Assembly: GCF_000259505.1 (NCBI RefSeq)
Contig: NZ_AJMM01000001.1
Coordinates: 1 to 57,753, forward strand
Source: Streptococcus sp. SK643
GTDB lineage: Bacteria; Bacillota; Bacilli; Lactobacillales; Streptococcaceae
Direction: 5' to 3'
DNA length: 57,753 nt
The notes below the pieces were generated by a model. That model saw only the letters and a program-made list of their open reading frames with translations, was not told where the DNA came from and did not search any database. Each line of letters opens with the position of its first letter. Within the stretch, counting starts at the first letter, position 1. Of the stretch, positions 8,530 through 17,562 are shown piece by piece. Made by a program: the position numbers and the translations under genes.

Positions 8530-10494
8530 ATGAAGAAATCAAAAGTTATGCTTTTTGGAGCTATGGCTTTGACAGCAGGTCTAGCTTTAGCAGCGTGTGG
8601 ATCATCTCAATCAAGTAATGCAGACAAGACTTACTCTTATATCTTTGTCAATAACCCAGATACCTTGGATTATATTACTTCTACCCGAGACTCTACATCT
8701 AGTATCACAACCAACTTGATTGATGGTTTGTTGGAAAACGACCAGTATGGCAATCTCATTCCCTCTATGGCTGAGTCATGGACAGTATCAAAAGATGGGT
8801 TGACTTATACCTATAAAATCCGTCAAGGAGCTAAATGGTACACTTCTGAAGGAGAAGAGTATGCAGATGTAACGGCTCACGATTTTGTAACCGGTCTAAG
8901 ATATGCTGCTGATAAAAAAGCAGAAAACTTGTACTTGGTACAAGATTCTATCAAGGGATTAGCAGACTATGTGGAAGGGAAATCTTCAGATTTTGACACT
9001 GTAGGTGTTAAGGCTGTGGATGATTATACCTTACAATACACACTTAATAAGCCTGAGAGCTACTGGAACTCAAAAACAACTGCAAGTATTCTCAGTCCTG
9101 TTAACGAAGCCTTCTTGAAATCAAAAGGAGATGACTTTGGAAGTGTGACACCATCAAGTATCTTGTCAAATGGTCCTTATTTATTTAAATCATTTACTTC
9201 AAAATCTCTGATTGAATTTGATAAGAACCCTAACTACTGGGATAAGGACAATGTCAAAATTGAGAAAGTGAAACTTTCCTTCTTTGACGGTTCTGACCAA
9301 GATAGTATCACAAGAGGATTTTTGGAAGGTAACTACACAGATGGTCGTATCTTCCCAACTAGCTCAGTCTTTGCTGAACTCAAGAAAGGTAATGAGGACA
9401 AAATTACTTATACTCCTCAAAATTCGGTTACATTCTACTATCTTTTCAATTTAAACCGTCAAAGTTACAAGCAAACGATGAAACAATCTGATAAGGAAAA
9501 GGCAGATTCACGTGCAGCGATGCAGAATAAGGATTTCCGTCAGGCTATCAATTTTGCTTTTGACCGCCATGCTTATGCAGCACAAACGAATGGTGAAGAT
9601 GGAGCAGACCGTATCTTGCGTAACACGATTACACCAAGTAACTTTGTCCAAGTTGGCGATAAGAATTTCGGTGATATTGTTAATGAAAAAATTGTCAATT
9701 ATGGAAAAGACTGGTCTAATATCAATCTAAATGATGGTAAGCAAGCCTTTTTGAACCCTGACAAGGCTAAAGAAAGATTTGCTAAGGCCAAAGAAACCTT
9801 GAAAGCTCAGGGAGTAAATTTCCCAATTCATTTGGATATGCCAGTTGACCAGACTGCTAAATTGGATGTTCAACAGGCAGGTTCTTTCAAGCAAACAGTA
9901 GAAGAAACACTTGGTAAGGATAATGTTGTGATTGATGTCATCCAACTTTCTCCAGATGAAAAGGACCAAGCAACTTATTTTGCTGATACGGCTGAACAAA
10001 AAGACTATGATATAGATGTCTCAGGTTGGGGTGGAGACTACTCAGATCCTAAGACTTATCTAGCTATTTTAGATCCAGAAACTGGTTCTCAGCTGAAAAA
10101 TATGGGATTATCTGAAGGAAAAGATCAGGAAATTAAGGATAAGATCGGACTTTCTGACTATAAGAAACTGTTGGATCAAGCAGACGCAGAAATCACAGAT
10201 ACTCAAGCTCGCTACGAGAAATATGCAGAAGCGCAGGCTTGGTTGACTGACAGTGCTCTCTTCCTGCCAGTTCAGAGTGGTGGAGCCAATCCAATTTTCC
10301 GTAAGACAGTACCATTCACTGGACCATTTTCATTTGTAGGACATAAGGGTAATTCGGATAACTACAAGTATGTTGAATTGCAAAAAGAGGCTGTGACAGC
10401 TAAACAGTACCAAGAACTCTATGAAAAATGGTTAAAAGAAAAAGCTGAGTCAAATAAAAAAGCACAAGAAGATTTGGCAAATCATATTCAGTAA
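8530..10494 (+). CDS. AliA/AliB-like oligopeptide-binding lipoprotein (orphan receptor)
   Basis: Extracellular solute-binding protein of the peptide/nickel (SBP_bac_5) family, 654 residues. The signal peptide ends in a lipobox ALAAC with C23 as the lipidated residue. It closely resembles AmiA at 40218 in length and motifs, for example SWTVSKDGLTYTYKIR and the C-terminal EKWLKEKAESNKKAQ. No permease or ATPase gene is adjacent, so it probably delivers peptides to the AmiCDEF transporter, as described for pneumococcal AliA and AliB. A TATAAT box lies at 8493-8498 and a terminator at 10556. Which Ali paralogue it equals I cannot decide from sequence alone. Confidence 0.9.
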   Translation: MKKSKVMLFGAMALTAGLALAACGSSQSSNADKTYSYIFVNNPDTLDYITSTRDSTSSITTNLIDGLLENDQYGNLIPSMAESWTVSKDGLTYTYKIRQGAKWYTSEGEEYADVTAHDFVTGLRYAADKKAENLYLVQDSIKGLADYVEGKSSDFDTVGVKAVDDYTLQYTLNKPESYWNSKTTASILSPVNEAFLKSKGDDFGSVTPSSILSNGPYLFKSFTSKSLIEFDKNPNYWDKDNVKIEKVKLSFFDGSDQDSITRGFLEGNYTDGRIFPTSSVFAELKKGNEDKITYTPQNSVTFYYLFNLNRQSYKQTMKQSDKEKADSRAAMQNKDFRQAINFAFDRHAYAAQTNGEDGADRILRNTITPSNFVQVGDKNFGDIVNEKIVNYGKDWSNINLNDGKQAFLNPDKAKERFAKAKETLKAQGVNFPIHLDMPVDQTAKLDVQQAGSFKQTVEETLGKDNVVIDVIQLSPDEKDQATYFADTAEQKDYDIDVSGWGGDYSDPKTYLAILDPETGSQLKNMGLSEGKDQEIKDKIGLSDYKKLLDQADAEITDTQARYEKYAEAQAWLTDSALFLPVQSGGANPIFRKTVPFTGPFSFVGHKGNSDNYKYVELQKEAVTAKQYQELYEKWLKEKAESNKKAQEDLANHIQ

Positions 10495-10555
10495 AGGTAT
10501 TTATAAGCAGGTTCTTTAAAGATTTGTTTACAAATCAGCAGGGAAAACTATTCCT

Positions 10556-10597
10556 AAAAAGCATCACCAGACGTGTTCTGATTCTGGTGATGCTTTT
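10556..10597. terminator. Bidirectional terminator
   Basis: AAAAAGCATCACCAGA pairs with TCTGGTGATGCTTTT around an 11-nt loop. It has A/T runs on both sides and serves the convergent binding-protein and permease genes. Confidence 0.9.
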
Positions 10598-10600
10598 CTT

Positions 10601-12448
10601 TTATTCTTTTAAGTGGTATGAGTAGCTAGCGATGACCACATCTTGGTGCCAACGCAGGGCATATTTGAGTTTGAGGCTCATTTGATTGTGTAGGATATTT
10701 TGCCAAGGTTTGTTAGGGATAAACTGGGGAATTAGTATGGTAACCGTGTAGTTTTTCTTCTTGGCTTCCTCAGAAATACTTTTGACATATTTGACGGTAG
10801 GTGTGATGATATCGCGGTAGCTAGTGTTGATATTTTTTAGTCCAATCGTTGGAAAGTAATTGGCAAATTCTTGGAGGGTTTCTTGGTCTTTTTCTGCTGT
10901 TTCCTTGGTCGAAATGTGCATGGCCAAAACTTCATCTCCGATACTTTGGGCGTAGTTAATAGCACCAACGCTGACTCGAGTAACATTTCCAACAAGGACG
11001 AGAACAAGGTTGCCATCATAGTTTTGCTTTTCGATCCCATCGTATAGTCGGAGTTGTTGGGCGACTTTCTGGTAATGGCGATGGATAGCTAAGAAAAGTA
11101 GGATTAAAACGAGTATAATCGGGAAGAAAGGCCAAATATCACGGATACGGAAAAAGAGTAAGATAAGGACAATAGCATAGCAAATGATAGCTCCAATGAT
11201 ATTGGCAAGAGCAGGTTTTAAGAAGTTTGCCCCTTTTTCCTTTTTCCAATGACGAATCATCCCAGTCTGAGATAAGGCAAAGGGAACAAATACCCCAATA
11301 GTATAGAGAGGAATCAAGCGTTCGGTATTGCCGTTAAAAATGAACAAAAGAATGATGGCGCCAAAGGCCAGAGTTAAAATACCGTTAGAGTAGCCTAATC
11401 TATCTCCTTTTTCCATAAAGAGATGGGGCATGTATTTGTTTTTAGCCATATTGTAGGCTAGCATAGGGAAGGCTGAAAAGCCAGTATTTGCAGCTACAGC
11501 CAGAATCAAGGCTGTAGAAAATTGGAAGAGATAGTAACTGGTATGTCCAAAGAAGGAATCACCTAAGATACCTCTAGCCATTTGTGAAAGAATAGTTTGT
11601 CCGTGCTGGGGTGTGATGCCCATCCAGTAATTTAGGAAGGTAATACCGGCAAATAGAAAACCTAAAATGAGGGACATGATGGTCAAGGTTTGGGCGGCAT
11701 TTTTTTCTTTTGGAGTCTTAAAGAAAGGAACGGCATTCGAGATGGCTTCCACACCGGTTAAAGAAGCAGACCCACTAGTGAAGGCTCTTAAAATGAGAAC
11801 GATGGAAAGACTCGGGACAGCTTGCCCAATAGTTGAGCTAGCATGATAGCTCAGAGACCCTGTCAATAATTGAAAGATTCCGTAAAGCAATAGAAATACC
11901 GTACTGATGATGAAAAGAAAAACAGGAATCATGAGGGAGCTCGCAGATTCTTTGAGTCCTCGCAGGTTCATGAACATTAGCAAGCAAACCAGAAAAATCG
12001 AGATGTGAAGATTGTATGGATGAAGGGCAGGGAGGGCAGCTGTAATGGCATCCGCGCCAGATGCTACAGAAACGGCTACGGTCAGCATATAGTCCACAAG
12101 CAGACTACCTCCAGCAATTAAGCCTAGATGGGGAGTTAGGTTTTCTCGGGTTACCATATAGGCCCCTCCTCCTTGAGGATAGGCGTGAATAATTTGGCGA
12201 TAGGAAATAGTCAAACTCGCTAAAAGCAAGAGAACAAATAATCCGATAGGTAGACTCCACCAAATAGCAAGAGGCGAGAGGCTCGTCAATACTAGGACTA
12301 CCTGCTCGGGTCCATAGGCAATAGAGGACAAGGCATCGCTTGATAGCATAGCTAAGGCCTGTAATTTTCCGAGTAGACCGCCTTCGCTTTCGGTTAAGGA
12401 CTTGAGAGGACGTCCGATAAAGGTATGTTTTAATTTAGTAAACATCAT
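10601..12448 (-). CDS. KimA-like APC-superfamily permease (probable K+ importer)
   Basis: Membrane protein of 615 residues with about 12 hydrophobic helices in the first 450 and a soluble C-terminal domain. It resembles Bacillus subtilis KimA (YdaO), a proton-coupled high-affinity potassium importer. Features include ALSSIAYGPEQ near residue 40 and YPQGGGAYMVTRENL near 110, both typical of that group. Two adjacent ATG codons open the gene; either fits the GGAAAAG ribosome site. A consensus promoter lies at 12483-12511. The leader is only about 30 nt, so the c-di-AMP riboswitch that controls kimA in Bacillus cannot be present. An amino-acid permease role is the alternative. Confidence 0.8.
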   Translation of the reverse strand: MMFTKLKHTFIGRPLKSLTESEGGLLGKLQALAMLSSDALSSIAYGPEQVVLVLTSLSPLAIWWSLPIGLFVLLLLASLTISYRQIIHAYPQGGGAYMVTRENLTPHLGLIAGGSLLVDYMLTVAVSVASGADAITAALPALHPYNLHISIFLVCLLMFMNLRGLKESASSLMIPVFLFIISTVFLLLYGIFQLLTGSLSYHASSTIGQAVPSLSIVLILRAFTSGSASLTGVEAISNAVPFFKTPKEKNAAQTLTIMSLILGFLFAGITFLNYWMGITPQHGQTILSQMARGILGDSFFGHTSYYLFQFSTALILAVAANTGFSAFPMLAYNMAKNKYMPHLFMEKGDRLGYSNGILTLAFGAIILLFIFNGNTERLIPLYTIGVFVPFALSQTGMIRHWKKEKGANFLKPALANIIGAIICYAIVLILLFFRIRDIWPFFPIILVLILLFLAIHRHYQKVAQQLRLYDGIEKQNYDGNLVLVLVGNVTRVSVGAINYAQSIGDEVLAMHISTKETAEKDQETLQEFANYFPTIGLKNINTSYRDIITPTVKYVKSISEEAKKKNYTVTILIPQFIPNKPWQNILHNQMSLKLKYALRWHQDVVIASYSYHLKE

Positions 12449-12482
12449 CTTTTCCTTTTCTGAAAAAATTCAAATACACGAT

Positions 12483-12511
12483 ATTATACTGCTTTCAAAA
12501 AGTAGCGTCAA
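12483..12511 (-). promoter_or_regulatory. Promoter of KimA-like permease gene
   Basis: On the minus strand TTGACG (12511-12506), a 17-nt spacer and TATAAT (12488-12483). Confidence 0.8.
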
Positions 12512-12567
12512 GAGAGAATAGAGGATTTTAGATTATTTTTTGCATACGAGAATAGAAGTAAGTTTTT

Positions 12568-12576
12568 TGGTATAAT
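12568..12576 (+). promoter_or_regulatory. Extended -10 promoter of tatD operon
   Basis: TGGTATAAT (12568-12576) has the TGn extension and no good -35 box. The predicted transcription start near 12583 lies downstream of the AGGAG at 12577-12581, which bears on the choice of tatD start. Confidence 0.65.
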
Positions 12577-12603
12577 AGGAGATAGAAAATGAGGTTTGAT
12601 GAG

Positions 12604-13374
12604 ATGATTTTTGATACACATACACATTTGAATGTAGAAGAATTTGCTGGGCGTGAGGAGGAAGAACTGGCCTTAGCTGCTGACATGGGTGTGACACAGA
12701 TGAATATTGTGGGTTTTGACAAGCCGACGATTGAGTGTGCTCTTAAGTTAGTTGATCAGTATGAGCAACTCTATGCAACCATTGGTTGGCATCCGACAGA
12801 AGCTGGGACTTATACAGAGGAAGTCGAGACTTACTTGTTGGATAAGTTAAAACATCCCAAGGTAATAGCACTGGGTGAGATTGGTCTGGATTATCATTGG
12901 ATGACAGCACCAAAAGAAGTCCAGGAACAGGTTTTCCGTCGTCAGATTCAGCTTTCTAAGGAAATGGATTTACCTTTTGTAGTTCATACCCGTGATGCCC
13001 TAGAAGATACCTATGACATTATCAAAAGTGAGGGAGTTGGTCCTCGTGGCGGTATTATGCATTCCTTTTCAGGTTCTCTTGACTGGGCAGAGAAGTTTGT
13101 TGAGCTGGGGATGACCATTTCGTTTTCTGGCGTGGTGACTTTCAAGAAGGCAACTGACATCCAAGAAGCAGCTAAAGAGTTACCTTTGGACAAAATGTTG
13201 GTGGAAACGGATGCGCCTTACTTAGCACCTGTACCCAAGCGTGGTCGTGAAAATAAAACAGCCTACACGCGATATGTTGTGGATTTTATCGCTGACTTGC
13301 GTGGTATGACGACTGAAGAACTGGCGACAGTAACGACTGCTAATGCCAAGCGCATTTTTGGATTGGAAAGTTAA
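12604..13374 (+). CDS. tatD: TatD family metal-dependent DNase
   Basis: Cytoplasmic TIM-barrel hydrolase of the TatD family with 3'-5' exonuclease activity on DNA, linked to DNA repair and turnover. Family motifs in order: DTHTHLN, GEIGLDYHW, VVHTRDA, MHSFSG, and ETDAPYL with PVPKRGREN. The ATG at 12604 gives MIFDTHTHL, the usual family N-terminus, 256 residues. An in-frame ATG at 12589 has an apparent ribosome site at 12577-12581, but that lies upstream of the predicted transcript start, so 12604 with GAGG at 12590 is preferred. It is followed by rnmV after a 2-nt gap; tatD-rnmV-rsmA is a conserved order in Firmicutes. Confidence 0.95.
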   Translation: MIFDTHTHLNVEEFAGREEEELALAADMGVTQMNIVGFDKPTIECALKLVDQYEQLYATIGWHPTEAGTYTEEVETYLLDKLKHPKVIALGEIGLDYHWMTAPKEVQEQVFRRQIQLSKEMDLPFVVHTRDALEDTYDIIKSEGVGPRGGIMHSFSGSLDWAEKFVELGMTISFSGVVTFKKATDIQEAAKELPLDKMLVETDAPYLAPVPKRGRENKTAYTRYVVDFIADLRGMTTEELATVTTANAKRIFGLES

Positions 13375-13376
13375 TC

Positions 13377-13943
13377 ATGAAAGAGAAAATTTCCCAAGTC
13401 ATCGTAGTTGAAGGGCGGGACGATACTACTAATCTCAGACGTTTCTTTGACGTGGAGACTTATGAGACACGAGGTTCTGCGATCAATGAGCAAGATATTG
13501 CGCGTATTCAGCGTCTACATGAACTACATGGAGTCATTGTCTTCACAGATCCAGACTTTAATGGCGAGCGCATTCGCCGAATGATTATGACAGCTATTCC
13601 TACAGTTCAGCATGCCTTTCTCAAGCGAGAAGAAGCAGTTCCTAAGTCTAAGTCCAAGGGCCGGTCTTTGGGGATTGAACACGCCAGTTATGAGGATTTG
13701 AAGACAGCACTTTCCCAAGTGACAGAACAGTTTGAGGTCCAGAGTGAGTTTGATATCAGTCGTAGTGACTTGATTCGTCTTGGTTTTCTAGCAGGAGCAG
13801 ATAGCCGTAAGCGTCGAGAGTATCTTGGAGATGCCATTCGTATCGGCTATTCCAACGGCAAGCAACTCTTGAAACGCCTAGAGCTATTTGGAGTAACCTT
13901 GGCAGAAGTGGAAGAAGCTATGCAATCTTATAAGAATGGTTAA
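13377..13943 (+). CDS. rnmV: Ribonuclease M5
   Basis: TOPRIM-domain endonuclease that makes the final cuts maturing 5S rRNA, together with ribosomal protein L18. The 188 residues match the family. The TOPRIM motifs are VVEGRDD at residues 9-15 and FTDPDFNGERIR at about 57-68. The ATG follows the tatD stop after 2 nt, so translation is probably coupled. In many Firmicutes the next gene is rsmA; here two other genes intervene. Confidence 0.95.
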   Translation: MKEKISQVIVVEGRDDTTNLRRFFDVETYETRGSAINEQDIARIQRLHELHGVIVFTDPDFNGERIRRMIMTAIPTVQHAFLKREEAVPKSKSKGRSLGIEHASYEDLKTALSQVTEQFEVQSEFDISRSDLIRLGFLAGADSRKRREYLGDAIRIGYSNGKQLLKRLELFGVTLAEVEEAMQSYKNG

Positions 13944-13968
13944 GCATTCCCAAAATGTAAGGGGAATG

Positions 13969-13977
13969 TGTTACAAT
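13969..13977 (+). promoter_or_regulatory. Candidate extended -10 promoter downstream of rnmV
   Basis: TGTTACAAT (13969-13977) fits TGnTATAAT with one mismatch. It directly follows a 7-bp hairpin CATTCCC/GGGAATG (13945-13968). It could drive the SseB-like pair, or a short ORF that begins 7 nt after it. Confidence 0.4.
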
Positions 13978-13984
13978 AGAAGTA

Positions 13985-14041
13985 ATGTCATGGAATCCAA
14001 CTATATATGATGGTATGAATTATAAAAAGATAGTTGATTAG
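13985..14041 (+). CDS. Candidate leaderless 18-residue ORF
   Basis: A short frame MSWNPTIYDGMNYKKIVD starts 7 nt after the -10-like TGTTACAAT, which would make its mRNA leaderless; no ribosome site precedes it. It lies upstream of the SseB-like gene and might be a leader peptide or a gene remnant. No recognised family. It may simply be chance. Confidence 0.2.
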   Translation: MSWNPTIYDGMNYKKIVD

Positions 14042-14075
14042 ATTAGCAATTAACTGAGGATGATGAGGAGAAGTT

Positions 14076-15488
14076 ATGGGAATCTTTGATTTTTTTAAAA
14101 AAACAAAAGAGACTGAAGAAACAGAAGTAACCAAAGAAATTGAAGAAACTAAAGGTGAGATTTGTTTAGGTGTTTTAGACTTATTTCCGATTAAGGAAAG
14201 CAATCAACTATTGATTGTTGGTAGCTTGGAAGGAAGTTTAAAAAGGGGTGATTGTTTGCAGTTTTGCAATCCGGATCAAGGGATGGACTCTCTTGGAACG
14301 CTAGTAGTCAAGAAACTCAGCAGTCAACAAAAGGATAGAGATTCTCTGACGGATGAACCTTTAGCCCATCTAGTGGTGGATATGGATTCTTCCTTGTCAA
14401 AACTTAAAAAGGGTAGTGTGCTTTATAGCCCAGGTGTTGATGAAGAGACTCGCTTGTCTACTTATACAGATACTATTTACCGCGCTTTTGTCGCAATTCA
14501 AGAAGGGCAGTTGACCAATGAAGATTACTTGGCGGCTAGCCTTGATGATAGTGTTGAGATTATGCGTCTCTTTTTATGGAAATGTCGTCAGGAACAGGAA
14601 ACTGAAAGCGAAGAAAGTTATCAGGCAAACACTCGAAAATTGGAGCGTTTGGCAGAAATTGTAAGGGACAAGTTGTTAGAAGCAGATTCCATTTATGCAG
14701 TTTTTTCTGAAAAAACGGGCGAACCTTACCTCTTCTCAACTACTTATGATAGAGGAGAAGATGGTTATCTCTGTACAGATCCAATGATCATGCTTTTCAC
14801 TCCACGTTGGTACCATCAGTTTAAGGAAACGATTGATGGTCGACCAAACTCTACTGTGCAGTTGATTGAAAATACTGAAGATAAAACAGGGATTGAAAAC
14901 TTTCTTGGTACAGCCTTTTATTTAAATGGTGCTTTAGGAGCTATCTTTAATACTAAGGAAGTTAGTATCAGTTGTTCTGCCTTGGTTCAAAAACCAGATT
15001 TTTCAGGCTTGCCAGAGATACAAGTGCCTCTTATGAATCCAGATCTTGTACGATGGATGCTATTAATGGGGCAAATGGGTAAACCAAGTAAGGAAGATGA
15101 AGAATTGATTTATAGTCTCTATTACAAGTTCTTTTCAGCTGCATTACCGAAAGCAAAATTTCTACTTCCGTTAGACTCCACATCAGATTTATCGAAGGAT
15201 CATTCAGAAGATAATTCCTACACCTTGAAAAAAGATACTAGTTTTAATATCCCAACTAGAGAAGGGAAAAACGGGAGATATTCGGTTCCAGTCTTTACAG
15301 ATTGGAAACGATTTAGAATGGTCTTTGATGAAAACTGGAATGGCATGGTTGAAAAAGCAGGTGGTATGATTGAGGTTTTTGACTACGCCATTAATCCAAC
15401 TGAATACTTGGAAGCTGGTGTCTATGTCAGCAAAGAATCTTTTGAAGAGATGAAAGGGCTGAGTGAGAAGCTCGAAGGTAGAGATTAA
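14076..15488 (+). CDS. SseB-domain protein of unknown function
   Basis: A 470-residue protein with no signal peptide. A short hydrophobic-basic start (MGIFDFFKK) leads into an acidic Glu/Thr/Lys linker to about residue 28. Residues 30-130 look like a small beta-barrel resembling translation-factor domain 2 (GSLEGSLKRGDCLQF, KKGSVLY). The middle is helical and unrecognised. The C-terminal 120 residues (FLLPLDS, then VFTDWKRFRMVFDENW) resemble the SseB N-terminal domain. A GAGGAG ribosome site precedes the ATG. It forms a pair with the 98-residue gene 2 nt downstream, and together they separate rnmV from rsmA. The function is unknown; domain resemblance is by eye. Confidence 0.65.
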   Translation: MGIFDFFKKTKETEETEVTKEIEETKGEICLGVLDLFPIKESNQLLIVGSLEGSLKRGDCLQFCNPDQGMDSLGTLVVKKLSSQQKDRDSLTDEPLAHLVVDMDSSLSKLKKGSVLYSPGVDEETRLSTYTDTIYRAFVAIQEGQLTNEDYLAASLDDSVEIMRLFLWKCRQEQETESEESYQANTRKLERLAEIVRDKLLEADSIYAVFSEKTGEPYLFSTTYDRGEDGYLCTDPMIMLFTPRWYHQFKETIDGRPNSTVQLIENTEDKTGIENFLGTAFYLNGALGAIFNTKEVSISCSALVQKPDFSGLPEIQVPLMNPDLVRWMLLMGQMGKPSKEDEELIYSLYYKFFSAALPKAKFLLPLDSTSDLSKDHSEDNSYTLKKDTSFNIPTREGKNGRYSVPVFTDWKRFRMVFDENWNGMVEKAGGMIEVFDYAINPTEYLEAGVYVSKESFEEMKGLSEKLEGRD

Positions 15489-15490
15489 AA

Positions 15491-15787
15491 ATGAAAATAC
15501 GAGTTGATAGAGATTCTGTCTGTATGGGAGATGATGTATTACCCCATGAGGTAGAATTTGAAGTTCCGGAAGATATGACAGCTGAGGAGCTTTGTAGTTT
15601 TCTTCAAAAGGACAGATATCTGCCTGGATTGGACACGGAATGGCTTCTTCGACATGGTGGAAAGACAATAACAAGTTATAATACGGAAACAAAAGAACTG
15701 ACGAATCCAAATGTTTATTTAAAAGACCTGATTCATCAGGGTTCTAGAGGAAATGATTTTGTTTGGATATATCGTCGTTCATATTAG
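15491..15787 (+). CDS. Hypothetical 98-residue protein paired with the SseB-like gene
   Basis: I do not recognise this family. The protein is soluble, with a beta-rich N-terminus (MKIRVDRDSVCMGDDVLPHE), a helix with TAEELCSFLQ and a C-terminal strand ending WIYRRSY. It has no membrane segment or signal. It starts 2 nt after the stop of the SseB-like gene, with AAGGTAGAG as ribosome site, so the two are very likely co-expressed and may interact. rsmA follows 12 nt downstream. An antisense frame overlapping its end and rsmA is judged a shadow. Confidence 0.7.
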   Translation: MKIRVDRDSVCMGDDVLPHEVEFEVPEDMTAEELCSFLQKDRYLPGLDTEWLLRHGGKTITSYNTETKELTNPNVYLKDLIHQGSRGNDFVWIYRRSY

Positions 15788-15799
15788 AAAAGAGAATAG

Positions 15800-16672
15800 A
15801 TGAGAATTGCAGATTATAGCGTGACCAAGGCAGTGCTGGAGCGTCACGGTTTTACCTTTAAAAAGTCCTTCGGGCAAAATTTCTTGACGGATACCAATAT
15901 CCTTCAAAAGATTGTAGATACAGCTGAGATTGATGACCAGGTCAATGTTATTGAAATTGGGCCAGGGATTGGTGCCTTGACCGAGTTTTTGGCAGAGTGT
16001 GCAGCAGAAGTGATGGCTTTTGAGATTGACCACCGTTTGGTACCGATTTTGGCGGATACCTTGCGTGATTTTGATAATGTGACCGTTGTCAACGAGGATA
16101 TTCTCAAGGTTGACTTGGCGCAACATATCAAGAATTTCAAAAATCCTGACCTTCCAATTAAGGTAGTAGCTAACTTGCCTTACTACATCACGACGCCTAT
16201 TCTCATGCACTTGATCGAGAGTGGAATTCCTTTTAGTGAGTTTGTCGTCATGATGCAAAAAGAAGTGGCAGACCGTATCTCGGCTCAACCAAATACCAAG
16301 GCATATGGTAGCTTGTCGATTGCGGTTCAGTACTACATGACTGCCAAGGTTGCCTTCATCGTGCCTCGTACGGTATTTGTGCCAGCGCCAAATGTGGACT
16401 CTGCTATTTTGAAAATGGTGCGTCGTCCAGAGCCAGCTGTAGCAGTAGAAGATGAGAACTTCTTCTTTAGGGTCTCTAAGGCAAGTTTCACCCATCGCCG
16501 TAAGACCTTGTGGAATAACTTGACAGGTTACTTTGGTAAGACTGAAGAAGTCAAGGACAAACTGACCAAGGCTCTAGACCAGGCAGGCTTGTCACCAAGT
16601 GTGCGTGGGGAAGCTCTCAGCTTGGAAGAATTTGCCAGCCTAGCAGATTCACTTAAAGGGCAAGGACTCTAA
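15800..16672 (+). CDS. rsmA: 16S rRNA (adenine-N6,N6)-dimethyltransferase RsmA/KsgA
   Basis: Dimethylates two adjacent adenines in the 3'-terminal helix of 16S rRNA during small-subunit assembly, using SAM. It has 290 residues. Diagnostic motifs are [10 protein letters not shown] (about 20-29), the SAM loop [11 protein letters not shown] (about 52-62) and the catalytic [10 protein letters not shown] (about 126-135). The helical C-terminal domain follows. It is followed by rsgA after one nt, and both act in 30S maturation. Confidence 0.97.
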   Translation: MRIADYSVTKAVLERHGFTFKKSFGQNFLTDTNILQKIVDTAEIDDQVNVIEIGPGIGALTEFLAECAAEVMAFEIDHRLVPILADTLRDFDNVTVVNEDILKVDLAQHIKNFKNPDLPIKVVANLPYYITTPILMHLIESGIPFSEFVVMMQKEVADRISAQPNTKAYGSLSIAVQYYMTAKVAFIVPRTVFVPAPNVDSAILKMVRRPEPAVAVEDENFFFRVSKASFTHRRKTLWNNLTGYFGKTEEVKDKLTKALDQAGLSPSVRGEALSLEEFASLADSLKGQGL

Positions 16673-16673
16673 G

Positions 16674-17552
16674 ATGCAGGGACAAATCATTAAAGCCTTG
16701 GCTGGGTTCTACTATGTAGAGAGTGACGGCCAGGTTTATCAAACACGCGCGCGTGGAAATTTCCGTAAAAAAGGTCATACCCCTTACGTTGGGGACTGGG
16801 TAGATTTCTCTGCCGAGGAAAATTCAGAAGGCTACATTCTCAAGATTCACGAACGAAAAAACAGTCTAGTCCGTCCGCCTATTGTCAATATTGACCAAGC
16901 TGTAGTAATCATGTCCGTCAAGGAACCTGAATTTAACAGCAATTTGCTGGATCGGTTCTTGGTTCTTTTGGAACACAAGGGCATTCATCCCATTATCTAT
17001 ATTTCTAAAATGGACTTACTGGAAGATAGAGGAGAACTGGATTATTACCAGCAGACCTATAGTGCCATCGGCTATGACTTTGTGACCAGTAAGGAAGATC
17101 TCTTGCCTCTATTAACAGACAAAGTAACGGTCTTTATGGGGCAGACAGGTGTTGGGAAATCAACTCTTCTCAATAAAATCGCACCAGACCTCAATCTTGA
17201 AACAGGAGAAATTTCAGACAGTCTGGGTCGCGGGCGCCACACTACTCGAGCTGTTAGTTTTTACAACCTTAATGGTGGCAAGATAGCCGATACACCAGGT
17301 TTTTCATCCCTGGATTATGAAGTGGCAACGGCTGAAGACCTCAATCAAGCTTTCCCAGATCTTGCATTTGTGAGCCGAGATTGCAAGTTCCGAACTTGTA
17401 CCCATACCCATGAACCATTGTGTGCTGTCAAGCCAGCTGTAGAAGAAGGATCCGTTGCCACTTTCCGTTTTGACAACTACCTGCAATTCCTCAGTGAAAT
17501 TGAAAATCGTAGAGAAACCTACAAAAAAGTTAGCAAAAAAATTCCCAAATAA
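16674..17552 (+). CDS. rsgA: Ribosome small-subunit-dependent GTPase RsgA
   Basis: Circularly permuted GTPase that checks late 30S subunit assembly. It has 292 residues: an N-terminal OB fold (1-65), then the permuted G domain with SKMDL (G4, about 104), the P-loop [12 protein letters not shown] (about 156-167) and DTPGFSSL (G3, about 206), and a C-terminal zinc finger [14 protein letters not shown] (about 238-251). It starts one nt after rsmA ends and is followed 10 nt later by rpe. Confidence 0.97.
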   Translation: MQGQIIKALAGFYYVESDGQVYQTRARGNFRKKGHTPYVGDWVDFSAEENSEGYILKIHERKNSLVRPPIVNIDQAVVIMSVKEPEFNSNLLDRFLVLLEHKGIHPIIYISKMDLLEDRGELDYYQQTYSAIGYDFVTSKEDLLPLLTDKVTVFMGQTGVGKSTLLNKIAPDLNLETGEISDSLGRGRHTTRAVSFYNLNGGKIADTPGFSSLDYEVATAEDLNQAFPDLAFVSRDCKFRTCTHTHEPLCAVKPAVEEGSVATFRFDNYLQFLSEIENRRETYKKVSKKIPK

Positions 17553-17562
17553 GGAGAAAACT

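Noticed and set aside
12577..12591. Earlier tatD start at 12589 with AGGAG
   Set aside because: That ribosome site lies upstream of the predicted transcript start of the extended -10 promoter; 12604 gives the family N-terminus. Not excluded if transcription starts farther upstream.
15204..15710. 168-codon minus-strand frame opposite the SseB-like pair
   Set aside because: Overlaps two better-supported forward genes with ribosome sites and close spacing; composition is that of a shadow.
15779..16495. 238-codon open frame on the minus strand opposite rsmA
   Set aside because: It is the shadow of a conserved gene; no ribosome site or family resemblance.
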